From Streptococcus sp. oral taxon 056 str. F0418 (GTDB lineage Bacteria > Bacillota > Bacilli > Lactobacillales > Streptococcaceae), in NCBI RefSeq assembly GCF_000220065.1, contig NZ_AFQU01000001.1, positions 1,260,001 to 1,324,000 on the forward strand: a stretch of 64,000 nt of DNA. Reading direction: 5' to 3'. The notes below the pieces were generated by a model, which saw only the letters and a list, made by a program, of their open reading frames with translations, did not search any database and was not told the DNA's origin. The translations under genes and the position numbers were made by a program. Positions 47,929-60,079 of this stretch are shown here, one piece after another (positions within the stretch are counted from its first letter, which is position 1; every line of letters begins with the position of its first letter).

Positions 47929-50900
47929 GTGAGAAAGATTAGCAAATATTTTAGTGTTTTTATTGGACTTCTATTTTTATTGTTATCCAGTGGTGTGCAG
48001 TTGTCAAAACCTGTTCAAGCTGAGGAATTGAAAAATTATTCACTGAATACAACGTTTCAAATTAATAAAAATAGAGTTGTAGATGGAGCTTCTTATGGTG
48101 AGGGGAAGTTTTATTTTTCACCGACATTTACGTTTCCAGATAGTGTCGTCATTAAGGATGGAGACCAGATTACCTATGAGATTCCAGAGCAATTTGAGTT
48201 TGCTGTGACTGAGGAGACAGATTTAGAAGGCGAAGGAGGAGAGGTGCTTGGTAAGATTCGTTTTGATCAAACCAAGCATAAGGTGATTACGACGATTACC
48301 AATTCAGACTACTTCACTCGGCTGAACAAGAAAAAAGTAGTAACATTGGCCTTTACAGCAGGTTGGTCAGACAAAATGCTTTTTAATAAGCCAACTAAAA
48401 TGCACATTTCAGGTTATGGAGATGTGACTTTGAGTCGTGTCGTTATTGATGATGGGGAGCCGCTAGGAGCTTCAAAATGGGGAGTGCAAGAAAAGACCAA
48501 CCCAAATCTTATCAACTGGCGCATTCGTTTGAACCGAGACCTAATTTCACCGACAGCTGGTCCTAATGTAAAAGTGACTGATATGATTCCAGCTAATCAG
48601 GAAATTGTGCCTGGCTCGATATTTGGTTACTACTTCAAAAACTGGTTTGGTGGCACTTCGACTTTGCAACTTCGTGAGACGTTTACTCCCTCAACAGCAG
48701 TCACCTTTAGCGGTAATACTTTTACTATTGATGCAGGAAACTTAACAGGACGTGGTCTATTTATTGGTTATCAAACTCGCATTGTTGGCGAAGTAGATAA
48801 GACATCTGCTAAGGTCTATAACGATATTAATGTTTATGCCAATGGTCGCAACACTCCTATTCAAGCTTTTGCAGCCATTACTCAAACAGAAGGCACTGGA
48901 ACAGCTAAGCTTTCGGATGAAGTTATTTTTAAGGCTAAGAAAATTTTAAACGGCAGAACTTTGAAAAGCAGAGAGTTCCAGTTTGAACTCATCGATGAAA
49001 ATAATCAAGTAGTCCAAACGACAACTGCTGATGCACGTGGAGATATTATCTTTAGCAAGGTGAAATTTTCTACAAACGGTGTATTCACCTATAAGATTCG
49101 TGAAGTAGACAATGGCTTGCATGGGGTTACTTATGATACAAGTGAGGTAACTGCTACAGTAACGGTTACAACTGATCCGTCGGGAGATCGGGTAGCCAGC
49201 GCTAGCTATGATAAGACAAGTTTTACAAATACCTATGTTCCAGAGAAAATGAATCTTTCCATCACCAAAACATGGTCAGATGTAGATAATCAAGATGGGA
49301 AGCGTCCAAGCTCTGTAGAAGTTGAGTTGCTAGCAGATGGGACTAGGACAGGTCAGAGTCTTACGCTAGATGCTTCTAACAATTGGCAAGCTAGTTTTTC
49401 TAATTTGGATAAGTACGATTCATCTGATAATGAAATAGCTTATACTGTTGCAGAAAAAACAGTCCCAACAGGCTACCGATCAACCGTCACAGGAGATATG
49501 ACAAGTGGTTTTGTAGTGACCAATAGTCATACCCCTGAAACACTAACGGTCGCAGGTACTAAAACGTGGGATGATGCAGACGACCAAGATGGTCTTCGCC
49601 CAGCAAGTATAACTGTTCGCTTGATGAAGTCAGTTGATGGTAGTCAACCTGTTGAGGTTGCTAGTCAAACAGTTGGTCAAGCAGAAGACTGGAAATACAG
49701 CTTTAAAAACCAACCTAAGTATGAAGGTGGTAAGGAGATTGCCTATAGTATCACAGAAGATGCGGTCGCAGATTACCAGTCGACCATCACAGGCTATCAA
49801 GTGACCAATACACATACTCCAGCCAAGCGTACAGTATCCGTAACCAAAGCTTGGGATGATGGCAATGACCAAGATGGGAAGCGCCCAAGCACTGTTAAGG
49901 TTCAGCTTTATGCGGACGGTCAAAAGTCAGGAACAGAAGTCACCCTGAAAGCCGAGGATGGTTGGAGCCATACTTGGAGTGATTTACCAGTGAAAAAATC
50001 TGGCCACGAGATTGATTACACAGTAAAAGAAGTCAGCAGTCCATCTGGCTACACAGCTAGTGTGACAGGTGATATGTCTACAGGGTTTACGATTACCAAT
50101 AGCCATACTCCAAGTACTACTCAGTTTGAAGTTACGAAGGTCTGGAAAGATAAAAGCAATCAAGATGGGAAACGTCCAGCTACGATTACAGTAAATCTTC
50201 TAGCAGATGGAGAAAAAGTATCTGATGCGACATTTGGTCCAGATGGAGATGGCAACTGGAAGCACACCTTCACCAATCTTCCAGAATATAAAATGGAACT
50301 AAGATTGTTTACAGTGTGAGCGAGGAAGCGGTGGCCGGTTACACCAGCAAGGTTAAAGACCATACGATCACCAATAGTTACACACCGGAAACCGTGACAA
50401 TCGCTGGTGAGAAAACTTGGAATGATAGCAATGACCAAGACGGGAAACGACCAAGTAAGATTACAGTCAACTTGATGAAGTCCGTTGATGGTCAAGCACC
50501 AAGCAAGGTAGCTTCTAAGGAAGTTAGCCAAGCAGATGATTGGAAGTATAGCTTTAAAGATCAGCCTAAGTATGAGGGTGGAAAAGAAATCACTTATTCA
50601 ATTAGTGAGGAAACAGTTGCTCACTATACGAGCCAGATCAATGGCTATAACTTGACTAATAGCTATAGCCCAGAAAAAACAGAAGTTTCTGGAAGCAAGA
50701 CTTGGGATGATGCGGATAACCAAGATGGGAAGCGTCCTGCTTCTATCACAGTACGTTTGTTAGCGAATGGTAGCTTGGTAGACAGTAAGACAGTCTCTGC
50801 TGCAGATGCTTGGTCTTATCGTTTTAGCGATTTACCAAAATACAAGAATGGGGAAGTTATTACTTACTCTATCAGTGAAGCTAGTGTAGCAGGTTATACG

Positions 50901-52346
50901 ACAAGAGTTGATCAGTTTAATTTGACTAATAGTTACACACCAGAAAAGATGGACATCACAGTCAAGAAGAATTGGAATGATGCTCAGAATCAAGATGGGA
51001 AACGTCCGTCTGAAATTACCGTTCACCTCTTAGCAGATGGACAAAAAGTAGCCAGCAAGAAAGTGACAGCTGATTCTGAAGGGAAATGGACCACTACTTT
51101 TGTGGCTCAACCGAAGTATAAAGCAGGTCAAGAAATCAAGTATACGATTTCTGAAGATACTGTGGCAAATTACACTACGGAAATTAAGGACTTTGACATT
51201 ACTAACTCCTATCAACCGCAAGTCGTAGACTATGAAGTCATTAAGAAATGGGATGATGAGGAAAATCAAGATGGTAAACGCCCCGATAAGATTACGATTC
51301 ACTTGATGAAGACGGTGGCAGGTACAACTACAGAAGTAGAGAGTAAGGAAATCAGCTCCGCTGATAACTGGCGTTACCGTTTTAGCCAACTTCCGAAATA
51401 TGAAGCCGGCCAAGAGATCACTTATTCTGTTACAGAAGACAGCGTTGCAGGCTATACCACAAGCATCAATGGTCGTGAAATTACCAACAGCCATACACCA
51501 GAGACTGTTCGTATCCTTGGAAAGAAAATATGGGAAGACGACAATAACCAAGCAGGCAAACGTCCAACCTCTATTACTGTTGAAATCCGAAAAGGTAGAG
51601 AAGTAGTGGATACTATCACAGTGAGTCCAGATGGAGATGGTAACTGGAACTTCGTTTCAAAAGAGCTTCCGAAATACGAAGCCGGCCAAGAGATTCGTTA
51701 TCAAGTTTTTGAGACAAGTCGTGTTGCAGGCTATGAAGAGGGACTTGTGTCTGAAGAGAATGGTCAATATACGATAACCAATAAGCTGACACCAGAGCAG
51801 AAGATATCTGTCACAGGAGAAGTGATTTGGAATGATGATGGCAATCAGTCAGGTAAACGTCCAAGCACAGTGAATATTCACTTGATTGTGGATGGACGAG
51901 TGAAAGAGAGCAAGGTTGTTCGAGCGGATTCAGAAGGCAAGTGGCGTTATGAATTTAAGGATTTACCACGCTATAAGGATGGTAAAGAGATTGTTTATAA
52001 GATTTCTGCCGATACGGTAGATGGTTACCAGTTGCGAGTGGATGGTACGACTGTAATCCATACTCGCCAATCTGGTTCGAAAGCACAACCGAATTCATCC
52101 CCAAGTTCGACTCCTTCAGTTCCGAATGGTAAGCCTCAAGGTTTGGATAAGGGAGCATTGGTTACTCCTAATCAAAAACCGGATAAGACAGGGGTGAGTG
52201 AAGGTATCAAGCTTCCAAAAGAGGAAGTTCAGCAGGTTGTTCGTCGAGGACATCGATTACCATTAACAGGTACAAGTGTGAGTCTTTTAGTACTGATTGG
52301 ACTTTGTCTATTAGGAGGAGCTTTCTATCTCAAGTGGAAACACTAA
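47929..52346 (+). pseudogene. LPxTG-anchored adhesin with ten Cna-B repeats, frame broken at an A4 tract
   Basis: GTG 47929 has GAGGGG upstream. The signal peptide ends near PVQAEEL. An N-terminal adhesin (collagen-binding-like) region to about 320 is followed by a pilin-type Cna domain (ILNGRTLKSREFQFEL). Ten Cna-B repeats follow, each opening with a motif like TWDDADNQDGKRPASITV. A linker leads to the anchor RLPLTG with a hydrophobic helix and KWKH tail. The frame breaks in repeat 4 at 50290-50293; one extra A (YKNGTKIVYSVSEEA) restores about 1472 aa. As read, the first half would be secreted unanchored. Cna-B units probably carry Lys-Asn isopeptide bonds. Confidence 0.88.
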
Positions 52347-52360
52347 TGTACATATTCATA

Positions 52361-52387
52361 ACCCCCATGTCACTTTGACATGGGGGT
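52361..52387. terminator. Terminator between the adhesin and pulA (convergent)
   Basis: ACCCCCATGTCA, loop CTT, TGACATGGGGGT, then a T-rich flank on the right and A/T-rich sequence on the left. It serves both converging genes. Confidence 0.88.
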
Positions 52388-52393
52388 ATTTGA

Positions 52394-54487
52394 TTATTTT
52401 AAAATTAAGACTTGTTTGGCAGGAATGGTGTAATGAGTTGCTAAAGGAATGAGGGCATTATTTTCACTGATCATAGGATAAGCTACAAAAACTTGTTGCT
52501 GCAATGAATTTTGATACGTTTGTTCTTCCGAGGAGAAGTTAATCAAAATAGTCAGTTGCTGATCCTTTTGTGATATAGAGTATTCCACTAAGGAATCATT
52601 GATCCATTTGACTTGGCATGCTTCCAAGATATCATTACGACTTTCTAAGCTGAGTAGAGGATGTGCTTTACGAAAGGCAATTAAATCACGAATGAAGTTT
52701 ACATCTTGTTCGTATTCCATAAGTCGTTGCCAATCTAGGCGATTAATATCATCCGAGATATTGTAGCTATTGTCTAATAGATTTTTATGACGGAAAAACT
52801 CCTGTCCACTATGAATGAATGGAACTCCCTGAGAAAGCAAGACCAGATGTAGTGCCAAGCGTGCATTTGCAAGTCGCTCGCCATGTTCCATCTCTGGATT
52901 TTTCAGTTTGAAGTAGTCGAAAACGGTTGCATCGTCATGGCATTCGGTGTAGTTGATAGCTTGCCGAGGACTTTGGAAGTGCGTAGCCGATTCAAGACCG
53001 ACATTCGCTGTCAAGAGGTTAGCCATACTACTTGTCCATTCAGTGTCGCTTAGCTTATGGCTTTCTAGAATGGTTTTTTTGATAGTGTCGCGGAAGTCAT
53101 CACTGAAAAATCCATAGTCAGTCAGCTGTTTAGCATTGTATTGATGAGCAAGAAGTGTTGCATCCAATCCCGTCGCCATTTTCCAACCTTCTCCGTAGAG
53201 ATAGATGTTAGGATAATCTTCTTTTAGTTCTTCTGCTAGTTGGTTCATAGTTTCAATGTCTAAAATACCCATGAGGTCGAAACGGAAGCCATCAAAGCCG
53301 TAAAGATTTATCCATTGTTTAACGGAGCGTTTGATATAGCGACGAATCATCGCTTTTTCACTAGCGACATCATTACCACAGAAGGTACCATTTGTTCGTT
53401 TGTTATTCTTATCTAGTCGATAGAAATAACCGGGAACGATTTTTTCAAAGGCGAAACTATCTGCGTTATAGACGTGATTGTAGACAACGTCCATAATAAC
53501 ACTCATATCCGCAGTATGATAGGCTGCAATAGCTTCTTGCAACTCTATTATTCGACTGTAAGGATCATCTGGATTGCTAGCAAAGCTACCATCAGGGAGG
53601 TTGTATTGGACAGGGTCATATCCCCAGTTGTATACTTGTTCAGGATGTTTTTCATCTACGCTACCAAAATCATAGACAGGCATGAGCTGGATATGTGTAA
53701 TTCCTAGATCCTGTAAATACTGCATACCGATCTTACGATTGCCCAGTTGAGGAGACTCTGTCAATGCTTTGAATTTACGAGGAGATTGAAAACCAGCTTC
53801 TTTTTGGCTGGAGAAGTCACGGACACTCATCTCATAGATAATAGCCTTTGTTGGGCTTAGTTGAGTCTTAGCGCGTTGAACACCAGCTGAGTTGAGAAGC
53901 TTTTGAGGATTAATCACAAAGCTTGCGCCAGAGTTAGCTTCAGAGGACAAAGCGTAAGGGTCGTGGACTTCGATCCATTCTCCATTAACTTTGTGGAGGT
54001 AAGTATAGCGAGCAGCTTCCCAATCTCCAGAGACTGTGATGCTCCATACACCCTTGGTTTGTCGATGGAGTGGGAGCACGGTTTCTTTGTCATCTTTCTT
54101 CAGTCGCAGAAGCGCATGTTCGGAAATGGGTGCCCAAAACTTGAAGCAGGATTGATGAGGAGTGTAAGTAGCTCCTAAATCATCTTTTTCATAGTCAAAA
54201 ATTTGATCAAAAATAGGCTGTTGTATAATATGACGAAAAGCTAGTACAGCCTTATTACGATCCTGATCATAGATAAGATAATGTTGCTCTAAGTCAAGAT
54301 CTTGCTTTGCGGTCAATGTATACAAGCGACTGTTGGATAGTGTTTCTGATTTTTCAATGGTTAGTGGAAGTACTTGATGTTCGTTTTCTGCTGTGAAACT
54401 TAGATTCTCAGCATCAAAAGACAAGTCCAATTGAAGAGTGATTAATCGCTGATCATCCAGATAAGCGTTAAAAGTTCTAAAAGACAT
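52394..54487 (-). CDS. pulA: Type I pullulanase, cytoplasmic
   Basis: 697 aa. Cleaves alpha-1,6 branches of imported maltodextrins. The N-terminal beta domains (CBM48-like, about 100-190) precede the GH13 barrel. The type I pullulanase signature YNWGYDP is present. Catalytic residues are in GFRFDLMG (nucleophile Asp), YLYGEGW (acid Glu) and YTECHDD (Asp). There is no signal peptide or LPxTG, unlike the surface pullulanase SpuA. ATG 54487 has AAGGAG upstream. It lies 26 nt after malR and fits the malX-malR operon as a debranching enzyme alongside malQ and malP. Confidence 0.92.
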   Translation of the reverse strand: MSFRTFNAYLDDQRLITLQLDLSFDAENLSFTAENEHQVLPLTIEKSETLSNSRLYTLTAKQDLDLEQHYLIYDQDRNKAVLAFRHIIQQPIFDQIFDYEKDDLGATYTPHQSCFKFWAPISEHALLRLKKDDKETVLPLHRQTKGVWSITVSGDWEAARYTYLHKVNGEWIEVHDPYALSSEANSGASFVINPQKLLNSAGVQRAKTQLSPTKAIIYEMSVRDFSSQKEAGFQSPRKFKALTESPQLGNRKIGMQYLQDLGITHIQLMPVYDFGSVDEKHPEQVYNWGYDPVQYNLPDGSFASNPDDPYSRIIELQEAIAAYHTADMSVIMDVVYNHVYNADSFAFEKIVPGYFYRLDKNNKRTNGTFCGNDVASEKAMIRRYIKRSVKQWINLYGFDGFRFDLMGILDIETMNQLAEELKEDYPNIYLYGEGWKMATGLDATLLAHQYNAKQLTDYGFFSDDFRDTIKKTILESHKLSDTEWTSSMANLLTANVGLESATHFQSPRQAINYTECHDDATVFDYFKLKNPEMEHGERLANARLALHLVLLSQGVPFIHSGQEFFRHKNLLDNSYNISDDINRLDWQRLMEYEQDVNFIRDLIAFRKAHPLLSLESRNDILEACQVKWINDSLVEYSISQKDQQLTILINFSSEEQTYQNSLQQQVFVAYPMISENNALIPLATHYTIPAKQVLILK

Positions 54488-54513
54488 ATTTCTCCTTCGT
54501 TAAGTTTTTGGGG

Positions 54514-55499
54514 TTAGCGTTCAATAATTTTATGCGGAATCAGTTGGTGATAACAGATTTTACGATTTTCTTTGGCGTCGTTGATAATCTGTAGGATTGT
54601 TTGGAAAGATGCTCTTCCAAGCTCTAAAGAATTGATGTCAACGTAGGCGGCTAAGTCTAGTTTTGGTGCGACAGAGTCAAAAGAAAGTGTTGGTATCGTC
54701 AGATTTTCTGAAGAGAGAAAATGACAGACACCAGACGCTAGCAAGCTATCTGTTGTAATAATCGCATCAATAGATGGATTCTTTGCTAGTAATTTCTTAG
54801 TAAATTCATAACCTTTTTTTCTAAAAATTCCGATACAAAAGCAGTATGATGCGGATCTAGCTCTAAGTTGTTTTTTCTTAAGGCATTTTCGTATCCTGTA
54901 TAGCGATCTTGGGTTACAAAAAGCTTTTTCGCTCCACCGAGAAAGGCAATGTGGCGACAGCCTTTTTTGATAAAATATTCTGTAGCATCGAATCCTGCCT
55001 GAACATTATCGTTGTCTACCAGTGGAATAAATGGAGAAAGAGATTTCCCTAGTATAAGAAAAGGGAATTGTGCCTCAGACACCATACGAATCAAAGGGTC
55101 ATTTTCTTGAGCGTATAGGAAAATCAACCCATCTACACGCCGTCCATGTACCATCTGTGAAATAGCAGTCATGCGCTCCTTTTCATCCTTTCCAGTAGCA
55201 ATTTGGATGGCATACTGGTGTTCGGAAGCTACTTGAGCAATGCCTCGCAATACGGAAGGGAAGAATGGGTTCTGATAGAAGGCATCGGAATCATCCGGTA
55301 ACACAAGGCCGATGACCTGAGTGTAGCTGCTGACAAGGCTACGTGCATTGAGATTTGGATGATAGTTCAGCTCTTTCATAGCTTTTCGGACTCGCTTTTT
55401 CGTGTCTTCGCTGATAGTTGATTTATTTTGCACAACACGGGTCACAGTTGAAGGAGAAACTCCTGCTAATTTTGCAACATCTTTAATAGTAACGGACAT
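54514..55499 (-). pseudogene. malR: Maltose regulon repressor MalR (LacI family), frame broken at an A7 tract
   Basis: ATG 55499 (MSVTIKDVAKLAGVSPSTVTRV) has AGGAGG upstream. The LacI helix-turn-helix and hinge (NLNARSLVSS) are intact, followed by the sugar-binding domain. The frame breaks at 54814-54820 (A7 on the coding strand); one more A continues FLEKKGYEFTKKLLAKNPSID into the rest and gives 328 aa, the expected MalR length. If the break is real, the repressor loses the last third of its effector domain and the mal genes would be derepressed. Operators are at 60068 and 60259. Confidence 0.9.
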
Positions 55500-55507
55500 A
55501 GAACCTC

Positions 55508-56319
55508 CTAATTTTCCTCATTTTCCTCACGGAAATGCGTACGATAAAAAGCGATAACTAAATAAAGGACAAAAAGAATATTTTGAATCATAATCATAGT
55601 CGTTAAGGGTTGGCCAAGAATACCAAAAAATACAGCGATCAAGGTTGGAAGACCAAGACAATTCAGAGTGAAATTGTAGCATTCTTTGAATGTCGTAAAT
55701 GAAAAGAGTCTGGACTTCTTGGTTAGGTACAGGAAGAGACTAGCTCCAAAAGTTAAGATAAAGAAGTTAAAGCTCAAAAGAAGACCAGATACCAAAAGCA
55801 AGAAGAGGCTAATAATCAGTCGATTTTGCTGGAACCAATCCTTGGAAATAGCAGCGCTCAAGCTTTGTTTGCTCCGAAGAGCTTCCTGATTAATAGCTTG
55901 ATAGCGAATGCTAGCTAACTTCTTGTTGTGTTTACTGATTAACAGTTGTTCTTTATCAAAGTAAAGAGTCAATTTGTCTTCCTGTCCGATTCCTTCATGA
56001 TGTCCGATAATAACCTGGCCATATTGGTTTTTTGAACTCCGAAATGACTGTCATAATGGAGTTGTCCATCTTTGATGTCTACATGATCAGCAAACTCTTT
56101 CATTACTGAATCATCTAACGGCTGAAAGACCTGATCAATAAACGTATCTAGAGGATAACTATCTTTAGCAGCTGTCTGGAGAGACATAGGAATTAAAGTC
56201 AGAGAAATCAAAAAGAGACTAGTAAAAATCAGTTGGAACCAAGACAAATGTTTTCGATTAGAGAAAGATTTTCTAAATTGAAAAATACTTGAAAAATAAT
56301 TAAAAGGATAAGGATACAT
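55508..56319 (-). pseudogene. malA: MalA, DUF1189-type maltodextrin utilisation protein, frame broken at an A6 tract
   Basis: ATG 56319 opens MYPYPFNYFSSIFQFRKSF, the MalA N-terminus. A first membrane segment (about 28-45) is followed by a soluble region and then membrane helices near the C-terminus (IISLFLLLVSGLLLSFNFF). The frame breaks at 56028-56033; one extra A links FGVQKN to QYGQVIIGHHEGIGQEDKL and TLYFDKEQLL, giving about 270 aa. The gene lies between malD and malR as in S. pneumoniae. Its biochemical role is not established. Confidence 0.85.
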
Positions 56320-56373
56320 AATTGTTCTTTCTAATTTTTATAGCCATGTGACAAAAAACAGGGTGGGACAAGA

Positions 56374-57216
56374 TTATCCCTTGTCACCACCGCTTGTTAA
56401 ACCAGATACAAAGTTCTTTTGTAGGAAGAAGAATAGGATACAGATAGGAAGAGCTGTTAGGATAGCTCCTGCGGCAAAAAAGGCAATTTTCATATTTTTA
56501 ACATCGCTGACGAATGTTCTCAAACCAACCGCAACTGTAAAGAATTCTTTGTCCCGAAGAAGGAAGCTAGATAAGATATAATCTCCAAATGGTGCCATGA
56601 AAGCCCATAGAGCTTGTACAGCAACCATTGGACGAACTAGAGGCAATACAATTTGCCAGAAGCGTCTGAAGTGACCAGCCCCATCTAGTTTAGCAGATTC
56701 ATCAAGAGAGATAGGAACAGTATCAAAGTAACCTTTCATCAGCCAGGCATTCATAGGGATTCCTCCACCAACGTATAAGAAGATGAGGAACCAATTTTGG
56801 TTCAATGCGTTGAGCATGAGAGCCATGACGAAAAAGGCAGTGAGGGCGGCAATAGTTGGAACCATCTGAATGATCAAGAAGAATACCAGACTTTGCTTGC
56901 GAGCCACGAAGTTATAACGGCTGTAAGCGTAACCAGCTAAAACTACTATACTGGTTTGTACAATCATTGTCAAGACAGCAATGACAAGTGTATTCAGATA
57001 CCAGGTTCCATAAAGTGTTTCGGAGAAGAGCCTGTTGAAATTTTCAAAGCTCCAATCAATATTAAAATCCAACTTGAATGCTACGATGTTCCCAGTCTTA
57101 AAAGCTGATGTTATTGTAATTAAGAGTGGATAGAGAATGACCACTGCCAATGTCACTAGATACAGGTAAGTCAAAAAGTGATTAAAGCGACGCTTGAATT
57201 TAATTGAATTATTCAT
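56374..57216 (-). CDS. malD: Maltodextrin ABC transporter permease MalD
   Basis: 280 aa, six membrane helices. The inner-membrane component contacts the ATPase through the EAA loop (about residue 180): [22 protein letters not shown] 57216 lies 1 nt after the malC stop with GGAGG upstream, so translation is coupled; an in-frame start further up would overlap malC needlessly. It pairs with malC. No dedicated ATPase gene is nearby; in streptococci the shared MsmK serves this transporter. Confidence 0.93.
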   Translation of the reverse strand: MNNSIKFKRRFNHFLTYLYLVTLAVVILYPLLITITSAFKTGNIVAFKLDFNIDWSFENFNRLFSETLYGTWYLNTLVIAVLTMIVQTSIVVLAGYAYSRYNFVARKQSLVFFLIIQMVPTIAALTAFFVMALMLNALNQNWFLIFLYVGGGIPMNAWLMKGYFDTVPISLDESAKLDGAGHFRRFWQIVLPLVRPMVAVQALWAFMAPFGDYILSSFLLRDKEFFTVAVGLRTFVSDVKNMKIAFFAAGAILTALPICILFFFLQKNFVSGLTSGGDKG

Positions 57217-57217
57217 C

Positions 57218-58513
57218 TTAGACGTCCTCCATGTCAAATGCGTGTAGTTTCTTGAAGGCAACCATTGAAATACCGATTACAATAATAGAGATAATCAGAG
57301 TAACGGCTGCGGCCATTGAGTATTGAGGCGCAGTACCAGTGGTTAAACGATAAATCCAAGAAATCAAGATATCAGTTGAACCAGCACCACCACCGACACT
57401 ACCAGGTCCACCCGCATTAAAGAGGTAGATGATAGAGAAGTTATTGAAGTTGAAGGTATATTGACTGATAAGAGTTGGCGCTGCAACAGCTAAAATCATT
57501 GGTAATGTAATGTTACGGAATTTTTGCCAAGCATTTGCTCCATCAATATAAGCAGCTTCATACAGATCATTTGGAATAGATTGGAGAATCCCCAAAGTCA
57601 AGACATAGATGTATGGGAATCCAAGCCAACCTTGCATCATAATCAAGGCAATCTTGGTCCAAGTAGGATCTGTTTTCCAAGGGATGAGGGTGTTATTCAA
57701 GAAAGGCAACACCTTGCTAAGTAAAGGAATAACTTGAGTGTTGATAGCACCAATACTGTCATTAAACATATTTGAGAAAGTCAAGATCGTAATGAAAGCT
57801 GGCACTGCCCAAGGAAGTAGGAAGATAACACCGAAGATGCGTTTTCCTTTGATAAAAGGCTGATTTGCAATGATAGCTGTGAAAATACCGATAACAATTT
57901 GTAAAGTAGAAGCACATAAAGCCCAAATAATAGTCCAAGATAAGACAGAACCAAAGGCTGAACGGAAAGTGCTGAGACTCCAAATATTGCTAAAGTTTGT
58001 CAAACCAACCCAGTCAAGCAATTTAGTTGGTGGCAAATGTTTGAAATCATAGTTTGTAAAAGCAATCAAAAGAGTGACCAATACAGGGAAAATGATAGCA
58101 AAAGTCATCGCCACATAAGAAGGAATGATGAGCAAGTATGGGAAACCATTCTCATAAATGCCGTGAACCATTTCTTTCAGAGTCGTATGAACTGGGATGC
58201 CATTATTCCAGCGTTTTGCAGTAGTGTGCGCATCTTTTAAGTTAAAAGCATAGAAAAGCAAATACACTAGTACAATAATCAAGTGGAATGCGCCACGAAT
58301 CAGCATAAAGAGTGAGTTGTCGCGTCCACGCATTTCACCAAGTGAAATGAGATTGCTGAGCTCTAGAGAAGCAGTTGTAAAGAAATAGATAAGGAAGGCA
58401 AGTGTGACACCAAGGAAAATAACACCTTTGGCCTTCTGTTTATTGTAAATTTGTCCAAGACCTGGGATGAGGGATAGCAGTAAAGCTTTGCTTGGATTCT
58501 GTTGTCTAATCAT
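57218..58513 (-). CDS. malC: Maltodextrin ABC transporter permease MalC
   Basis: 431 aa. A long N-terminal extension with extra helices ([18 protein letters not shown], as in MalF types) is followed by the core permease domain. The EAA loop is [20 protein letters not shown] (about residue 320). ATG 58513 has an imperfect AGGAGACCACC upstream. A hairpin separates it from malX, which would make the binding protein more abundant than the permeases. Confidence 0.93.
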   Translation of the reverse strand: MIRQQNPSKALLLSLIPGLGQIYNKQKAKGVIFLGVTLAFLIYFFTTASLELSNLISLGEMRGRDNSLFMLIRGAFHLIIVLVYLLFYAFNLKDAHTTAKRWNNGIPVHTTLKEMVHGIYENGFPYLLIIPSYVAMTFAIIFPVLVTLLIAFTNYDFKHLPPTKLLDWVGLTNFSNIWSLSTFRSAFGSVLSWTIIWALCASTLQIVIGIFTAIIANQPFIKGKRIFGVIFLLPWAVPAFITILTFSNMFNDSIGAINTQVIPLLSKVLPFLNNTLIPWKTDPTWTKIALIMMQGWLGFPYIYVLTLGILQSIPNDLYEAAYIDGANAWQKFRNITLPMILAVAAPTLISQYTFNFNNFSIIYLFNAGGPGSVGGGAGSTDILISWIYRLTTGTAPQYSMAAAVTLIISIIVIGISMVAFKKLHAFDMEDV

Positions 58514-58709
58514 GGTGGTCTCCTGAATAAGATATTAGGATATTAAGACGGCGTAGTAGCCCTTTAACCCGAGTTTAGTAGAATAAGATGCGAGGTGTTA
58601 AAAATATTGAAAGTAGACAATACAATGAATAGAACAATAAATAGTTGTCTTCTTTCAAGATTTTTAGGTCACCTTCAATCAATATGAAACCGCATTCTTT
58701 AATAGATAA

Positions 58710-58732
58710 GGGGCAGAGAAAATTCCCGCCCC
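58710..58732 (-). terminator. Attenuating hairpin between malX and malC
   Basis: On the minus strand GGGGC, a 13-nt loop, then GCCCC and TTATCT. It lies about 15 nt after the malX stop. It is probably a partial terminator or an mRNA-stabilising stem that sets the ratio of malX to malCD. The remaining 190 nt before malC hold no gene. Confidence 0.55.
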
Positions 58733-58745
58733 AAACCGTCAGTCA

Positions 58746-60011
58746 TTATTTGTCGCCGTATTTTTGAGCGATAGTATCTTTGATTAGTTTTACTGCGTCG
58801 TCAGCAGCAGTTTTAGCATCTTTTTTACCACTTACAGCATCGAACAACATTGTTTTAGCTGGATCCCAAACAGTACTCATTTCAGAGATGTTTGGCATTG
58901 GTTGAGCTGATTGGAATTGTTTAACAACTGCAGCTGTCAACTCATCGTTTTTACCAACTGCGTATTCACGAGCTTCTGTATTGGCAGGAACTTCGTTTGT
59001 AGTATCGTAAAATGCTTTTTGTTGATCTGTTGAAGTCAAGAAGTCAACGAATTTTTGAGCAACTTCTGGGTTTTTAGCACCAGTTGGGATAACCCAAGCT
59101 TTACCACCACCGAAGGCAGCGTATTCTTTTCCGTTTGGAAGAGTTGGGATAGTTGCTACACCGTAGTTGACTTTAGCTTCTTTCAAAGCAGATGCCTTCC
59201 AAGGGCCATCGATAATAGCAGCAGTTTTGCCTCCTTGGAATTGTGCTTGGATTAAGTTTCCAGCACCTTCAGTATCTTGCATACCTTTAGGCCATTTTGC
59301 ATACCAAGTTTTAGCGTATTCGATACCTTTGATTGCGCCTTCGTTAGCAAGACCGATATCTTTAGGATCTTTACCACTGTCACCAAATACGTAACCACCG
59401 TTACCAGCTAGAAGTCCGTATGCATAGTAGAAGTTAGTCCAGTCAGCAAGGAATGCAGATGTTTTACCATCTTCACCAGCAAACGCATATTTGCTATCTT
59501 TTGCAAGTTCTTCCAATTCAGCAAAAGTAGTTGGAGCTTTTGAAACTAAATCTTTGTTGTAGTACATTACAAGTGTTTCGATAACAGCAGGAGCTCCGTA
59601 GACTTTTCCACCAGTTGTAACAAGTGATTCAGTTGTTTTGTCAGTTTTGCTACCTTTGCTAAGTTTTACTTCGTTTAATTGTCCATCAGTACCGAGGCTA
59701 CCTACACGGTCATATGGCGCCATCAAAACGTCAGGAGCTTTACCAGATTGGTTGTCAAGTGAAAGGTTGTCCAATCCACCCATTTGGTCACCAGTTTTAA
59801 TAGTGACTTTTGAACCAGTTTCTTTTTCAAAAGCTGCAGCAGCTTTCTCCATGTAAGCCTTGTACTGCTCTTCAACATAAACTGTAACGTTTTTATCACC
59901 AGACTCAGATGATTTAGTTGAAGAAGCCTTGCTACCACAAGCAGCTAAAATAAAGCTAGCTACAGCAACAGTACCCAATACAGCAGCACTTTTAAGAGCT
60001 TTGTTTTTCAT
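58746..60011 (-). CDS. malX: Maltodextrin-binding lipoprotein MalX
   Basis: 421 aa. The signal peptide ends in lipobox LAAC (Cys about 25), followed by a Ser/Lys linker and a family 1 solute-binding fold (VTVYVEEQYKAYMEKAAAAF, GGKTAAIIDGPWKASALKEA, FGGGKAWVIPTGAKNPE). It captures linear maltodextrins at the cell surface for MalCD. ATG 60011 has AGGAGGAAT upstream. It is the first gene of the leftward mal operon, divergent from malQ, with a MalR-type operator in the promoter region. Confidence 0.95.
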   Translation of the reverse strand: MKNKALKSAAVLGTVAVASFILAACGSKASSTKSSESGDKNVTVYVEEQYKAYMEKAAAAFEKETGSKVTIKTGDQMGGLDNLSLDNQSGKAPDVLMAPYDRVGSLGTDGQLNEVKLSKGSKTDKTTESLVTTGGKVYGAPAVIETLVMYYNKDLVSKAPTTFAELEELAKDSKYAFAGEDGKTSAFLADWTNFYYAYGLLAGNGGYVFGDSGKDPKDIGLANEGAIKGIEYAKTWYAKWPKGMQDTEGAGNLIQAQFQGGKTAAIIDGPWKASALKEAKVNYGVATIPTLPNGKEYAAFGGGKAWVIPTGAKNPEVAQKFVDFLTSTDQQKAFYDTTNEVPANTEAREYAVGKNDELTAAVVKQFQSAQPMPNISEMSTVWDPAKTMLFDAVSGKKDAKTAADDAVKLIKDTIAQKYGDK

Positions 60012-60067
60012 GTTTATTCCTCCTAAGAATAAAAAAAGTAAAATTTATAGGAATACGATTGCGTAAA

Positions 60068-60079
60068 GCAAACGTTTTC
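60068..60079. promoter_or_regulatory. MalR/CcpA-type operator at the malX promoter
   Basis: GCAAACGTTTTC, identical over 12 nt to the site at 60260-60271. On the minus strand it follows a TATAGA -10 element with TTGTGA 16 nt upstream. LacI-family proteins (MalR, CcpA) recognise the central AACGTT. Confidence 0.75.
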
